Assembly: GCA_051002015.1 (NCBI GenBank)
Contig: JBPCMS010000071.1
Location: 1-53,705 of the forward strand
Source of the DNA: JACDBE01 sp051002015
Lineage (GTDB): Bacteria; Actinomycetota; Acidimicrobiia; Spongiisociales; UBA5794
DNA: 53,705 nt
Reading direction: 5' to 3'
Shown here: positions 7,527-14,727 of the stretch, piece by piece
Numbering within the stretch: the stretch's first letter is position 1
How the letters are laid out: each line of letters begins with the position of its first letter
Translations under genes and position numbers: made by a program
The notes under the pieces: generated by a model
What the model saw: the letters and a program-made list of their open reading frames with translations, nothing else
The model's database searches: none
What the model was told of the DNA's origin: nothing

Positions 7527-8573
7527 GTGACCAAACCGAGAAGCAGCCCGACCGATGAGGTCATCCTCACCACCGGGCTGGTGAAGCGCTACGGAGATGT
7601 GACCGCCCTCGACGGGCTCGACCTGGCCGTCCCCGCCGGTCGGGTTCTCGGGCTGCTGGGTCCGAATGGGGCGGGCAAGACCACCGCGATCCGTATCCTC
7701 ACGACGCTGCTCCCGGCCGATGCCGGTGCGGCGTGGGTGGCCGGGGTCGACGTCATGGTCGACCCGGGCGAGGTGCGGAAGCGGATCGGGCTCTCCGGGC
7801 AGTACGCCGCCGTCGACGAGCACCTGACCGGAGCCGAGAACCTTGACATGATCGGCCGCCTGTACCGGCTGGGCCGAGGACCCGCCCGCATCCGCTCCGC
7901 CGAGTTGCTCGAGCGGTTCGGCCTGTCGGAGGCGGCCAACCGCCCGGTGAAGACCTACTCGGGTGGGATGCGGCGCCGTCTCGACCTGGCCGGTGCGCTG
8001 GTCGCCAAGCCGACCGTGCTGTTCCTCGACGAGCCGACCACCGGGCTCGACCCGAGCGGCCGGGCCGACATGTGGGAGGTCATCCGGGAGCTGGTCGGTC
8101 AGGGCACCACGCTCCTGCTCACCACCCAGTACATGGAGGAGGCCGACCATCTGGCCGACGAGATCGTCGTGATCGACCACGGCCGCTGCATCGAGCGAGG
8201 CACCGCCGACGAGCTCAAGCAGCGGAGCGGCACCGAGCGGATCGAGCTCGTGGTCGAGACCGCCTCCGACATCCCCGAGGCATGGCGAGTGCTCGCCGGC
8301 TACTCGGTGGACGGCGTGCAGGTCGAGGACCGCAGCCGCAAGCTGACGGCGCCGGTGCCCGGCGGTGCCGGCACCTTCCGGAAGGTGCTGCTCGACTTCG
8401 ACGCCCTGGGTATCCGCCTGTCCGACGTCGGACTGCGCCGGCCAACGCTCGACGACGTGTTCCTCACCCTCACCGGGCACACCGCCGGGTGGGGCGGGGA
8501 CGGTGGTGGAGCCGCCGGCTCGCCCGACGTCGCCCCCGACCAAGCCCATGACCCCGAGGAGGTGTTGCGATGA
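7527..8573 (+). CDS. ABC transporter ATP-binding protein, DrrA family
   Basis: This 348-residue nucleotide-binding subunit probably powers drug or lipid export with the permease gene that follows. Walker A is GPNGAGKTT (45-53), the ABC signature is YSGGMRR (144-150) and Walker B is VLFLDEPTTGLDP (164-176). The C-terminal extension ends in LDDVFLTLTGH, the marker of the daunorubicin-resistance DrrA group. The GTG at 7527 follows AGGAGG with a 4-nt gap, while the upstream ATG in frame has no site. It overlaps drrB-like by ATGA, so the two are translationally coupled. The exported substrate is unknown. Confidence 0.92.
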   Translation: MTKPRSSPTDEVILTTGLVKRYGDVTALDGLDLAVPAGRVLGLLGPNGAGKTTAIRILTTLLPADAGAAWVAGVDVMVDPGEVRKRIGLSGQYAAVDEHLTGAENLDMIGRLYRLGRGPARIRSAELLERFGLSEAANRPVKTYSGGMRRRLDLAGALVAKPTVLFLDEPTTGLDPSGRADMWEVIRELVGQGTTLLLTTQYMEEADHLADEIVVIDHGRCIERGTADELKQRSGTERIELVVETASDIPEAWRVLAGYSVDGVQVEDRSRKLTAPVPGGAGTFRKVLLDFDALGIRLSDVGLRRPTLDDVFLTLTGHTAGWGGDGGGAAGSPDVAPDQAHDPEEVLR

Positions 8574-9415
8574 CAAGCCTGATGTGGGCCGTTGCCGACA
8601 GTGCCGTCGTCGCCAAGAAGAACCTGATCAAGATCAAGCGGGTTCCCGAGGTGCTCGTGTGGGTGCTGATGTCACCCATCATGTTCGTGCTGCTGTTCGT
8701 CTACGTCTTCGGCAGTTCGATCGACATCCCGGGCGTCCCGTACCGGGAGTGGCTGATCGCTGGCATCTTCGCCCAGACGGTGGTGTTCGGCGCCACCTTC
8801 ACCGGGGCCGGGATCGCCGACGACATGTCGAAGGGCATCATCGACCGCTTCCGGTCGCTGCCCATGTCACGATCGGCGGTTCTGGCCGGACGGACCGCCA
8901 GCGACGTCGTCTACAACGTGCTCTCGGTGGGAATCATGGCGCTCACCGGGCTCGTGGTCGGATGGCGGGTGCACACCTCGCCGATGGAGATCGTCGGCGG
9001 CTTTCTGCTGCTGCTCCTGTTCAGCTACGCCTTCTCTTGGGTCATGGCCTACATCGGGCTGTTGGTCCCGAGCGTCGAGGTGATCAACAATGCGTCGTTC
9101 ATGGTGATCATGCCGCTCACGTTCATCTCCAACGCCTTCGTGCCGCTGGAGAACCTGCCGGGCCCGCTGCGTACCTTCGCCGAGTGGAACCCGGTGTCGG
9201 CCGTCACCCAGGCGGTCCGGGAGCTGTTCGGCAACATGCCCTCGGCCGAGGTCATCAGCGGTCTGCAGGCGTCCGGGATCGACGTCGCCAGCCCGTCGGG
9301 CGCATGGTCGCTGCAGAACCCGGTCCTGTACACGCTGATCTGGATCGGCATCATCCTGGCGGTGTTCGTGCCGCTGTCGGTGCGCCAGTACCGCCGGGCA
9401 ACGACCAAGATGTGA
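8570..9415 (+). CDS. ABC-2 type permease, DrrB family
   Basis: The 281-residue membrane subunit pairs with the ATPase it overlaps. About six hydrophobic segments are visible, including VLVWVLMSPIMFVLLFVYVF, GFLLLLLFSYAFSWVMAYIG and VLYTLIWIGIILAVFVPL. The ABC-2 family signature region is seen as GIIDRFRSLPMSRSAVLAGR and NPVSAVTQAVRELFGN. DrrAB-type pairs export antibiotics or complex lipids such as PDIM in actinobacteria. There is no biosynthetic cluster nearby to suggest a substrate. Confidence 0.92.
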   Translation: MTSLMWAVADSAVVAKKNLIKIKRVPEVLVWVLMSPIMFVLLFVYVFGSSIDIPGVPYREWLIAGIFAQTVVFGATFTGAGIADDMSKGIIDRFRSLPMSRSAVLAGRTASDVVYNVLSVGIMALTGLVVGWRVHTSPMEIVGGFLLLLLFSYAFSWVMAYIGLLVPSVEVINNASFMVIMPLTFISNAFVPLENLPGPLRTFAEWNPVSAVTQAVRELFGNMPSAEVISGLQASGIDVASPSGAWSLQNPVLYTLIWIGIILAVFVPLSVRQYRRATTKM

Positions 9416-9421
9416 GGGGGT

Positions 9422-9444
9422 GCCGGGTCGGCCACGGTCCCGGC
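9422..9444 (+). terminator. Possible terminator after the DrrAB pair
   Basis: GCCGGG (9422-9427) and CCCGGC (9439-9444) form a short GC-rich stem a few bases after the drrB-like stop, between convergent genes. There is no clear T-run. Confidence 0.3.
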
Positions 9445-9452
9445 GCCAGCCG

Positions 9453-10112
9453 TCAGCCCTCCCAGAGGTGCCGGAAGGGGTTGGTGAGGCGCTCCCGCCG
9501 CACCGAGGTCTCCGGGCCGTGGCCGGGGAGCACCCTGGTGGCGTCGTCGAGGGCGAGCACCTGGTGCATCGACCGGAGCAACGTCGCCAGATCGCCCCCC
9601 GGCAGGTCGGTACGGCCGATCGAACCGGCGAAGAGCTGGTCTCCGGTGAACAGCACCCCGGCGTCGGCGAGGTGGAAGCAGCAGTGGCCGGGGGTGTGGC
9701 CGGGGGTGTGCATCACCTCGATGGTCAGCCCGGCCAGCTCGATGCGGTCGCCGGCGGCCAGCGGTTGGTAGCCGGCGGGGAAATCGAAGGCGGCGGCCTG
9801 CTCTGCGGCCACCTCCCCGAACAACATGCGGAGCTGGCTCCCCGGGTCGAGGGCGAGGAACTCGTCGTCGGGATGCAGGTAGGCACCGACCCCGTACCCG
9901 GTGGCCACCGCTCCCCCGCCGGCGTGGTCGACGTGGCCGTGGGTGGTGAGCAAGGCCGCCGGGATCAGCGCATGCGAGGCGACCAGCGCCTCGATCCCGG
10001 CGACATCGGGAGGGGCGTCGATGATCACGCACGGACCACCATGTTCGGTGGCCACCACGTAGCAGTTGGTGTCCGCCAGCCACAACGCCCGGCCGTCGAT
10101 GAGCAGTGCCAC
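9453..10112 (-). CDS. MBL-fold metallo-hydrolase (glyoxalase II-like)
   Basis: The 219-residue protein has the metallo-beta-lactamase metal site THGHVDH (57-63), then HTPGHCCFHL and FTGDQLFAGSIGRTDL, as in glyoxalase II-like hydrolases. M. tuberculosis carries a similar gene (Rv2581c) between hisS and relA, matching this position. The GTG at 10112 is chosen because the family domain starts there. The frame is open up to 10262, but that part translates the repeat array and looks non-coding. The substrate is probably a thioester such as a thiol-conjugated glyoxal, which is inferred from the family. Confidence 0.88.
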   Translation of the reverse strand: MALLIDGRALWLADTNCYVVATEHGGPCVIIDAPPDVAGIEALVASHALIPAALLTTHGHVDHAGGGAVATGYGVGAYLHPDDEFLALDPGSQLRMLFGEVAAEQAAAFDFPAGYQPLAAGDRIELAGLTIEVMHTPGHTPGHCCFHLADAGVLFTGDQLFAGSIGRTDLPGGDLATLLRSMHQVLALDDATRVLPGHGPETSVRRERLTNPFRHLWEG

Positions 10113-10161
10113 GGGGCGAGTCTCGCACGCCCCGGCCCGAGCGCGACCCCATCGACCCCGC

Positions 10162-10460
10162 CCTCCCCCGAACTGCAGCGGATTGGTACTCGCCAGGGGT
10201 ACGCCGTACCCAAGGTTCGCCGAAGGGGCCCCGCCTCCCCGGAACTTCAGCGGATTGCGCATCGCCAGAGGTACGCCGACCTAAGGTTCAACATCAGCGG
10301 ATCGCGCATCGCCAGAGGTACGGCGAACCTTAGGTTCAACATCAGCGGATCGCGTGTCGTGGCGACACGTAGGAACCTCAGGTTCGCCGAAAAGGCCGGC
10401 CTCCCCCGAACTTCAGCGGATTGGTACTCGCCAGGGGTACGCAGAACCTAAGGTTCGTCG
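10162..10460. repeat. Array of five imperfect ~45-50 bp repeats with palindromic AACCTAAGGTT-like core
   Basis: Five related units lie at about 10170-10218, 10242-10289, 10295-10337, 10343-10385 and 10408-10456. Each runs from CAGCGGAT through a TCGCCAG-type middle and GGTACG to a core like GAACCTAAGGTTC, itself a near-perfect palindrome. Unit 4 is the most diverged in its middle. Spacers are of two kinds: a 22-23 bp type (GCCGAA...GCCTCCCC) after units 1 and 4, and a 5-bp AACAT after units 2 and 3. The array fills most of the 364-bp gap between the MBL hydrolase and VOC genes. Open frames across it give only repeated peptides and are not believed. Confidence 0.85.
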
Positions 10461-10476
10461 CGTGCCGATCGGCCGG

Positions 10477-10836
10477 TCAGCCGGTGGCGGGGCGTTGGTG
10501 GAGCCCGAAGGTCGAGCCCTGGTCGTCCTTGCAGAGCTGGAAGCGGCCGAAGGCGTCCTCCGTCGCCTGGTCGCCGTCGAGGTCGAGGTGCACCGTCTCC
10601 CCGCCCAGCTCGACCACCCTGGCAACGGCGGCGTCGATGTCGTCGACGGCGAAGAACAGGTACGGGCTGGCCCCTGCGTCGCCGCCGTGCATCCCGCCCG
10701 ATTCGCTGGGGGTGCGGATCATGTAGCCCTCGGTGGGAGCGGGCTCGAAGGTCCACCCGAACAAACCTTGGTAGAAGGCCCTCCCCCGCGCGGAGTCCTC
10801 TACACCGATCTCGAAGAAGGCGATCTCGCCTGCCAT
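10477..10836 (-). CDS. VOC-family (glyoxalase/bleomycin-resistance fold) protein
   Basis: The 119-residue protein has two beta-alpha-beta-beta-beta halves typical of the vicinal oxygen chelate fold. FFEIGVEDSARGRAFYQGLFGW opens the first half and LFFAVDDIDAAVARVVELGG the second. It ends with KDDQGSTFGLHQ, the usual metal-ligand region. The reaction is unknown; single-domain members of this type are often annotated as glyoxalase or extradiol-dioxygenase-like. AGAGGAGG precedes the ATG. It follows rel by 21 bp and is probably in the same transcript. Confidence 0.82.
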   Translation of the reverse strand: MAGEIAFFEIGVEDSARGRAFYQGLFGWTFEPAPTEGYMIRTPSESGGMHGGDAGASPYLFFAVDDIDAAVARVVELGGETVHLDLDGDQATEDAFGRFQLCKDDQGSTFGLHQRPATG

Positions 10837-10857
10837 GCGGTCCTCCTCTGGTAGCGG

Positions 10858-13053
10858 TCAGGTGGTCTGCGGCACCAGACGGTAGGCGTCGAACACCCCG
10901 GCGATGCCGCGCAGCTCGGCGATGATGCGCTCCAACCGGTTGGTGTCCGACAGCTCGATCTCGAAGCGGATGACGGCGATGCGGTCGCTGCCGGTGACCG
11001 AGGACGACCCGACGATGTTGGCGCCCAGCTCGCCGAGCACGATAGTGACGTCCCTGAGCAGCTTGGGCCGGTCCAGCGCCTCGATCTGGAACCAGACGGT
11101 GAACGAGCCCTTCTGCTCCGGCGCCCACGACACGTCGATCATGCGCTCGGCCCGCTCCCCGAGCGCTCCGATGTTGGCGCAGTCGGCCCGGTGCACCGAG
11201 ACGCCGCGGCCGACGGTGACGAACCCGACGATGTCGTCACCCGGAACCGGGGAGCAACAGCGGGCCACCCGCACCAGCAGGTCCTCCATCCCCTCGATGA
11301 TGATCCCGCCGCCCAGCTTGCGAGGCTTGGGCCGCAGCGACGGGACCGACTCGAGATCGTCGTCGTCCTCGTCCCCGCCCGACATGAGCCGGGCCAGACG
11401 CCGCATCACGGTCTGGATGCCGATGTGGTTGTCACCGATGGCGACGTACATGGCGGTGAGGTCGCGGTGCCCCAGATCCTCGGCCACCTCGCCCAGCAAC
11501 CCGTCACGGTCGACCGCCTTGAGGTTGAGGCCCTCCTTGCGCAGCGCCTTGGCCACCGCTTCCTTGCCGTCCGCCAGCGACTGGTCGCGGCGCTCCCTGG
11601 TGAACCAGCGGCGAATCTTGCCGGCCGCCCTGCCCGACTTGACGAAATCGAGCCAGTCCCGCGACGGTCTCGGGTCGCGGCCCTTGGAGGTCATGATCTC
11701 GACGATGTCACCGGAATGCAGCTCGGTGTCGAGCGACACCAGCCGCCCGTTGACCTTGGCCCCCACGCAGGCGTGGCCGACGTCGGTGTGGATGCTGTAG
11801 GCGAAGTCGACCGGGGTCGACCCGCGGGGCAGGGTACGCACGTCGCCCTTGGGGGTGAGGGCGAACACCTCGTCCTGGTACAGATCGAGCTTGAGGTTCG
11901 ACAGGAACTCCTGCGGGTCGGTCGACTCCTCGTGGATGAGGTCCGACACGAAGGGGATCTCGGCCCCGCCCGTCTCCTTGTAGCGCCAGTGGGCGGCGAT
12001 CCCATACTCGGCCTTGTGATGCATGTCGTGGGTGCGGATCTGCACCTCGAGCGGCTTGCCGTCCTGCCCGACCACGGTCGTGTGCAAAGACTGGTACAGG
12101 TTGAACTTGGGCATGGCGATGTAATCCTTGAACCGGCCGTGGATCGGGGGCCACATGCTGTGCACCAGCCCGAGGGCGGCGTAGCAGTCGGCCTTGTCCG
12201 CCACCAGCACCCTGATCCCGATGAGGTCGTGGATGTCCTCGAACTCGAGACCGCTGGCCACCATCTTGCGGTAGATCGAGTAGAGGTGCTTGGGTCGGCC
12301 GGTGATCTCCGCCTCGATCCCGGCGGCATCGAGCGCCTCCTGCAGGTCGAGGGTGGCCTTCTCGATCGACGCCTCCCGCTCCGGAGCCCGCCTCGCCACC
12401 AGCGCCTCGATCTCGGTCATCCGCTTCGGGTAGAGGACGGCGAAGCAAAGCTCCTCCATCTCGTGCTTGATCTCCTGCACCCCGAGCCGGTGGGCCAGAG
12501 GGGCGTAGATCTCGAGGGTCTCCTCGGCGATGCGCCGCTGCTTGTCGGGCGGGAGCGGGTCGAGGGTGCGGATGTTGTGGAGGCGGTCGGCCAGCTTGAT
12601 CAGCAGCACCCGGACGTCGCGGGCCATGGCGATGACCATCTTGCGGATGGTTGCCGCCTGGGCTTCCTCACGCGAGGAGAACTCGATCCGGTCGAGCTTG
12701 GTGACCCCGTCGATCAGCGCCGCCACCTCGGGCCCGAAGCCCGATGCGATCGCCTCCAGGGTGGCCGGGGTGTCCTCCACCACATCGTGGAGCAGCGCCG
12801 CCTGCAGGGTGGCGCCGTCCATCCCGTATCCGGCCAGGATGCCGGTGACGATCAGGGGGTGGACGATGAAGGGCTCGCCCGACAGCCGCTGCTGACCGGC
12901 GTGGAGCTCCTCGGCCATGCGGTAGGCGCGCTCCATGGGGGCGGTATCCGCATGGCGATGGTGGCTGGAGAACTCGGCGACGATGCCGGCGAACAGCTCA
13001 TCGGGCGTGGGACGGGTCACCGCCGCAGTCTCGGAGGGCTCAGCCGTCGCCAT
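10858..13053 (-). CDS. rel: Bifunctional (p)ppGpp synthetase/hydrolase
   Basis: This 731-residue long RelA/SpoT homolog controls the stringent response. The hydrolase domain keeps the HD catalytic motif HDVVED (89-94), so it should degrade (p)ppGpp. The synthetase domain carries the RFKD motif (307-310) typical of bifunctional Rel enzymes rather than the EXDD of RelA, plus YQSLHTTV. A TGS domain begins near residue 390 and a C-terminal ACT domain covers roughly the last 75 residues. The ATG at 13053 overlaps the 3' end of apt by 14 bp, so rel is coupled to it. The apt-rel order is conserved in actinobacteria. Confidence 0.97.
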   Translation of the reverse strand: MATAEPSETAAVTRPTPDELFAGIVAEFSSHHRHADTAPMERAYRMAEELHAGQQRLSGEPFIVHPLIVTGILAGYGMDGATLQAALLHDVVEDTPATLEAIASGFGPEVAALIDGVTKLDRIEFSSREEAQAATIRKMVIAMARDVRVLLIKLADRLHNIRTLDPLPPDKQRRIAEETLEIYAPLAHRLGVQEIKHEMEELCFAVLYPKRMTEIEALVARRAPEREASIEKATLDLQEALDAAGIEAEITGRPKHLYSIYRKMVASGLEFEDIHDLIGIRVLVADKADCYAALGLVHSMWPPIHGRFKDYIAMPKFNLYQSLHTTVVGQDGKPLEVQIRTHDMHHKAEYGIAAHWRYKETGGAEIPFVSDLIHEESTDPQEFLSNLKLDLYQDEVFALTPKGDVRTLPRGSTPVDFAYSIHTDVGHACVGAKVNGRLVSLDTELHSGDIVEIMTSKGRDPRPSRDWLDFVKSGRAAGKIRRWFTRERRDQSLADGKEAVAKALRKEGLNLKAVDRDGLLGEVAEDLGHRDLTAMYVAIGDNHIGIQTVMRRLARLMSGGDEDDDDLESVPSLRPKPRKLGGGIIIEGMEDLLVRVARCCSPVPGDDIVGFVTVGRGVSVHRADCANIGALGERAERMIDVSWAPEQKGSFTVWFQIEALDRPKLLRDVTIVLGELGANIVGSSSVTGSDRIAVIRFEIELSDTNRLERIIAELRGIAGVFDAYRLVPQTT

Positions 13054-13570
13054 CGCTGACCACCGCATGGAAGGGTATCCCGTCGAGCTTGGCCCTGCCC
13101 CCGAGGAAGACCAGCTCGAGCAGGACGGCAACCCCGACGACCTCGGCGCCGACCCGTCTGAGGAGCTCGACCGAGGCCGCCGCCGTCCCCCCGGTGGCGA
13201 GCACATCGTCGACCACCAGCACCCGCTCCCCGGCATGGACGGCATCGGCGTGCACCTGGAGCCGGTCGGTGCCGTACTCGAGGACGTACTCCTGCTCCAC
13301 CACCTCGCGGGGCAGCTTGCCCGGCTTGCGGATGGGGATGAACCCGGCGCCGAGCCTGCAGGCGATGGGTGCGGCGAACATGAAGCCTCGGGCCTCGATC
13401 CCAGCCACCTTGGTGATCCCGGCGCCGGCGAAGGGGGCGAGGATGAGGTCGAGGGCGACGTCAAAGGCGCCGGGGTCTGCCAGCACCGGGGTGATGTCCT
13501 TGAACATCACCCCCTGCTTGGGAAAATCCGGCACGTCGCGGATCAGGCTGCGGATCAGGGCTTCGCTCAC
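13040..13570 (-). CDS. apt: Adenine phosphoribosyltransferase
   Basis: Apt converts adenine and PRPP to AMP in purine salvage. The 176-residue protein has PDFPKQGVMFKDITPVL at the N-terminus, IEARGFMFAAPIA for adenine binding, and the PRPP-binding loop VLVVDDVLATGGTA (117-130). Length and motif order are standard. It lies directly upstream of rel, with overlapping ends, in the usual actinobacterial secDF-apt-rel order. Confidence 0.96.
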   Translation of the reverse strand: MSEALIRSLIRDVPDFPKQGVMFKDITPVLADPGAFDVALDLILAPFAGAGITKVAGIEARGFMFAAPIACRLGAGFIPIRKPGKLPREVVEQEYVLEYGTDRLQVHADAVHAGERVLVVDDVLATGGTAAASVELLRRVGAEVVGVAVLLELVFLGGRAKLDGIPFHAVVSDGDG

Positions 13571-13584
13571 CCGAGAAGTCTACC

Positions 13585-13601
13585 GCCCGGGGGCACCGGG
13601 C
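13585..13601 (-). terminator. Possible terminator between secF and apt
   Basis: GCCCGG (13585-13590) and CCGGGC (13596-13601) form a 6-bp stem with a 5-nt loop in the 47-bp gap downstream of secF. It is short and has no T-tract, so it is only a candidate. Confidence 0.35.
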
Positions 13602-13617
13602 TTCCCCGCCGCAGGAC

Positions 13618-14727
13618 TCACCGGCGCTTCCGGCGCTGGCGTGGGGGCCGGGCGATGACGTCGGCTGCGGGTGTCTTGACGATCTCGGTCGACGCTTTCG
13701 CCGCTCGCACGGCCCCTTCGGTGTCTGCGGCCGCCGTCACCCGGGCAGGGGCCGGCTCGGCCGGCTCGAGATCGTCCCCGGAGCGACGCCCGGCCCTGCG
13801 CTGCATCCGCTGCCACTCCGGCTCCCGCTCGGTCCACACCGCCAGCAGCGGGGTCGAGATGAACAGCGATGAGAACGTGCCGACGCCGACGCCGACGAAC
13901 AGAGCCAGGGCGAAATCCTGGAGGGTTTCGGCGCCGAGCAGGAACGAGCCGATGAACAGCAGGCTGCCGATGGGGATCATCGTGGTGAGGGCGGTGATCG
14001 CCGAGCGCATCACCACCTCGTTCATCGAGACGTTGGTGATCTCGGTGAAGGTGTGCTTGGCCCCCATGGTGCGGACGTTCTCGTCGATCTTGTCGAACAC
14101 CACCACCCCGTCGTACAGCGAGTAGCCGAGGATGGTGAGCACGGCGATCACCGTCGCCGGGGTCACCACGAAACCGACCACCGAGTAGATGCCGGCGGTG
14201 ACGATGAGGTCGTGGAACAGGGCCACCAGCGCCGTCACCGCCATCTTCCACTCGTAGCGGAGGGTGATGAAGATGCTCACCACGATCAGGAACACCACCA
14301 GCGCCTGGATGGCACGGCGGGTGATCTCGGCCCCGAACGTCGGCCCGACGGCGTCCACCGACACGTCGTCGCCGTCGACCCCGGCCTGGTCGGCGAGGGC
14401 GTCGATCAGGGCGTCCAGGTCGACGTTGCTCAGGGCCTCGGTGGTGAGGAAGACACCTTCCCCGTCACCGGTGAGCTGGATCCTGGCGTCTCCTTGGCCG
14501 ACGACGGCGACGGCTTCCCGATACTCGACCAGGGAGGAACCGCTGGTGTTGGGCGCCTCGAGGACGGTGCCCCCGGTGAAGTCGATGCTGAACTCGAACC
14601 CGCGCCAGATGATCGAGATCAGGGAGAGGGCGACCAGCGTCCCGGCGATGGTGAAGTAGAGGTTCTTCCTCGACATGAAGTCGTAGTCGGTCTCACCGCG
14701 GTAGACACGGCGCAGGAAGTCCCTCAT
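13618..14727 (-). CDS. secF: Protein translocase subunit SecF
   Basis: SecF works with SecD to use proton-motive force to help complete Sec-dependent export. The 369-residue membrane protein has an N-terminal segment (NLYFTIAGTLVALSLISIIW), the conserved FSIDFTGGT, a periplasmic domain and five further hydrophobic segments. YSLYDGVVVFDKIDENVR, the RND-type signature, is clear. The ATG at 14727 overlaps the secD stop as ATGA. The C-terminal tail is long, polar and ends in RRKRR. Confidence 0.96.
   Translation of the reverse strand: MRDFLRRVYRGETDYDFMSRKNLYFTIAGTLVALSLISIIWRGFEFSIDFTGGTVLEAPNTSGSSLVEYREAVAVVGQGDARIQLTGDGEGVFLTTEALSNVDLDALIDALADQAGVDGDDVSVDAVGPTFGAEITRRAIQALVVFLIVVSIFITLRYEWKMAVTALVALFHDLIVTAGIYSVVGFVVTPATVIAVLTILGYSLYDGVVVFDKIDENVRTMGAKHTFTEITNVSMNEVVMRSAITALTTMIPIGSLLFIGSFLLGAETLQDFALALFVGVGVGTFSSLFISTPLLAVWTEREPEWQRMQRRAGRRSGDDLEPAEPAPARVTAAADTEGAVRAAKASTEIVKTPAADVIARPPRQRRKRR

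Noticed and set aside
4859..7558. Very long plus-strand open frame (about 900 codons) antisense to aspS
   Set aside because: It is a GC-rich frame shadow: Gly/Arg/Pro/His/Asp-rich translation, no known motifs, and aspS on the other strand is complete. Similar long shadows over alaS, hisS, rel, secD, pdxS and the abmA fusion were rejected for the same reason.
10113..10262. N-terminal 50-residue extension of the MBL hydrolase
   Set aside because: It translates the repeat array and has no family match; the GTG at 10112 gives a normal N-terminus.
10162..10460. CRISPR array
   Set aside because: Units are imperfect and nearly contiguous, spacers are short and repeated rather than unique, and there are no cas genes.
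9420..10854. Plus-strand open frames across the repeat array that encode repeated peptides (SPELQRI-type)
   Set aside because: The repeated peptides follow from the DNA repeats, most of the frames overlap the MBL and VOC genes in antisense, and no start or ribosome-binding site supports them.
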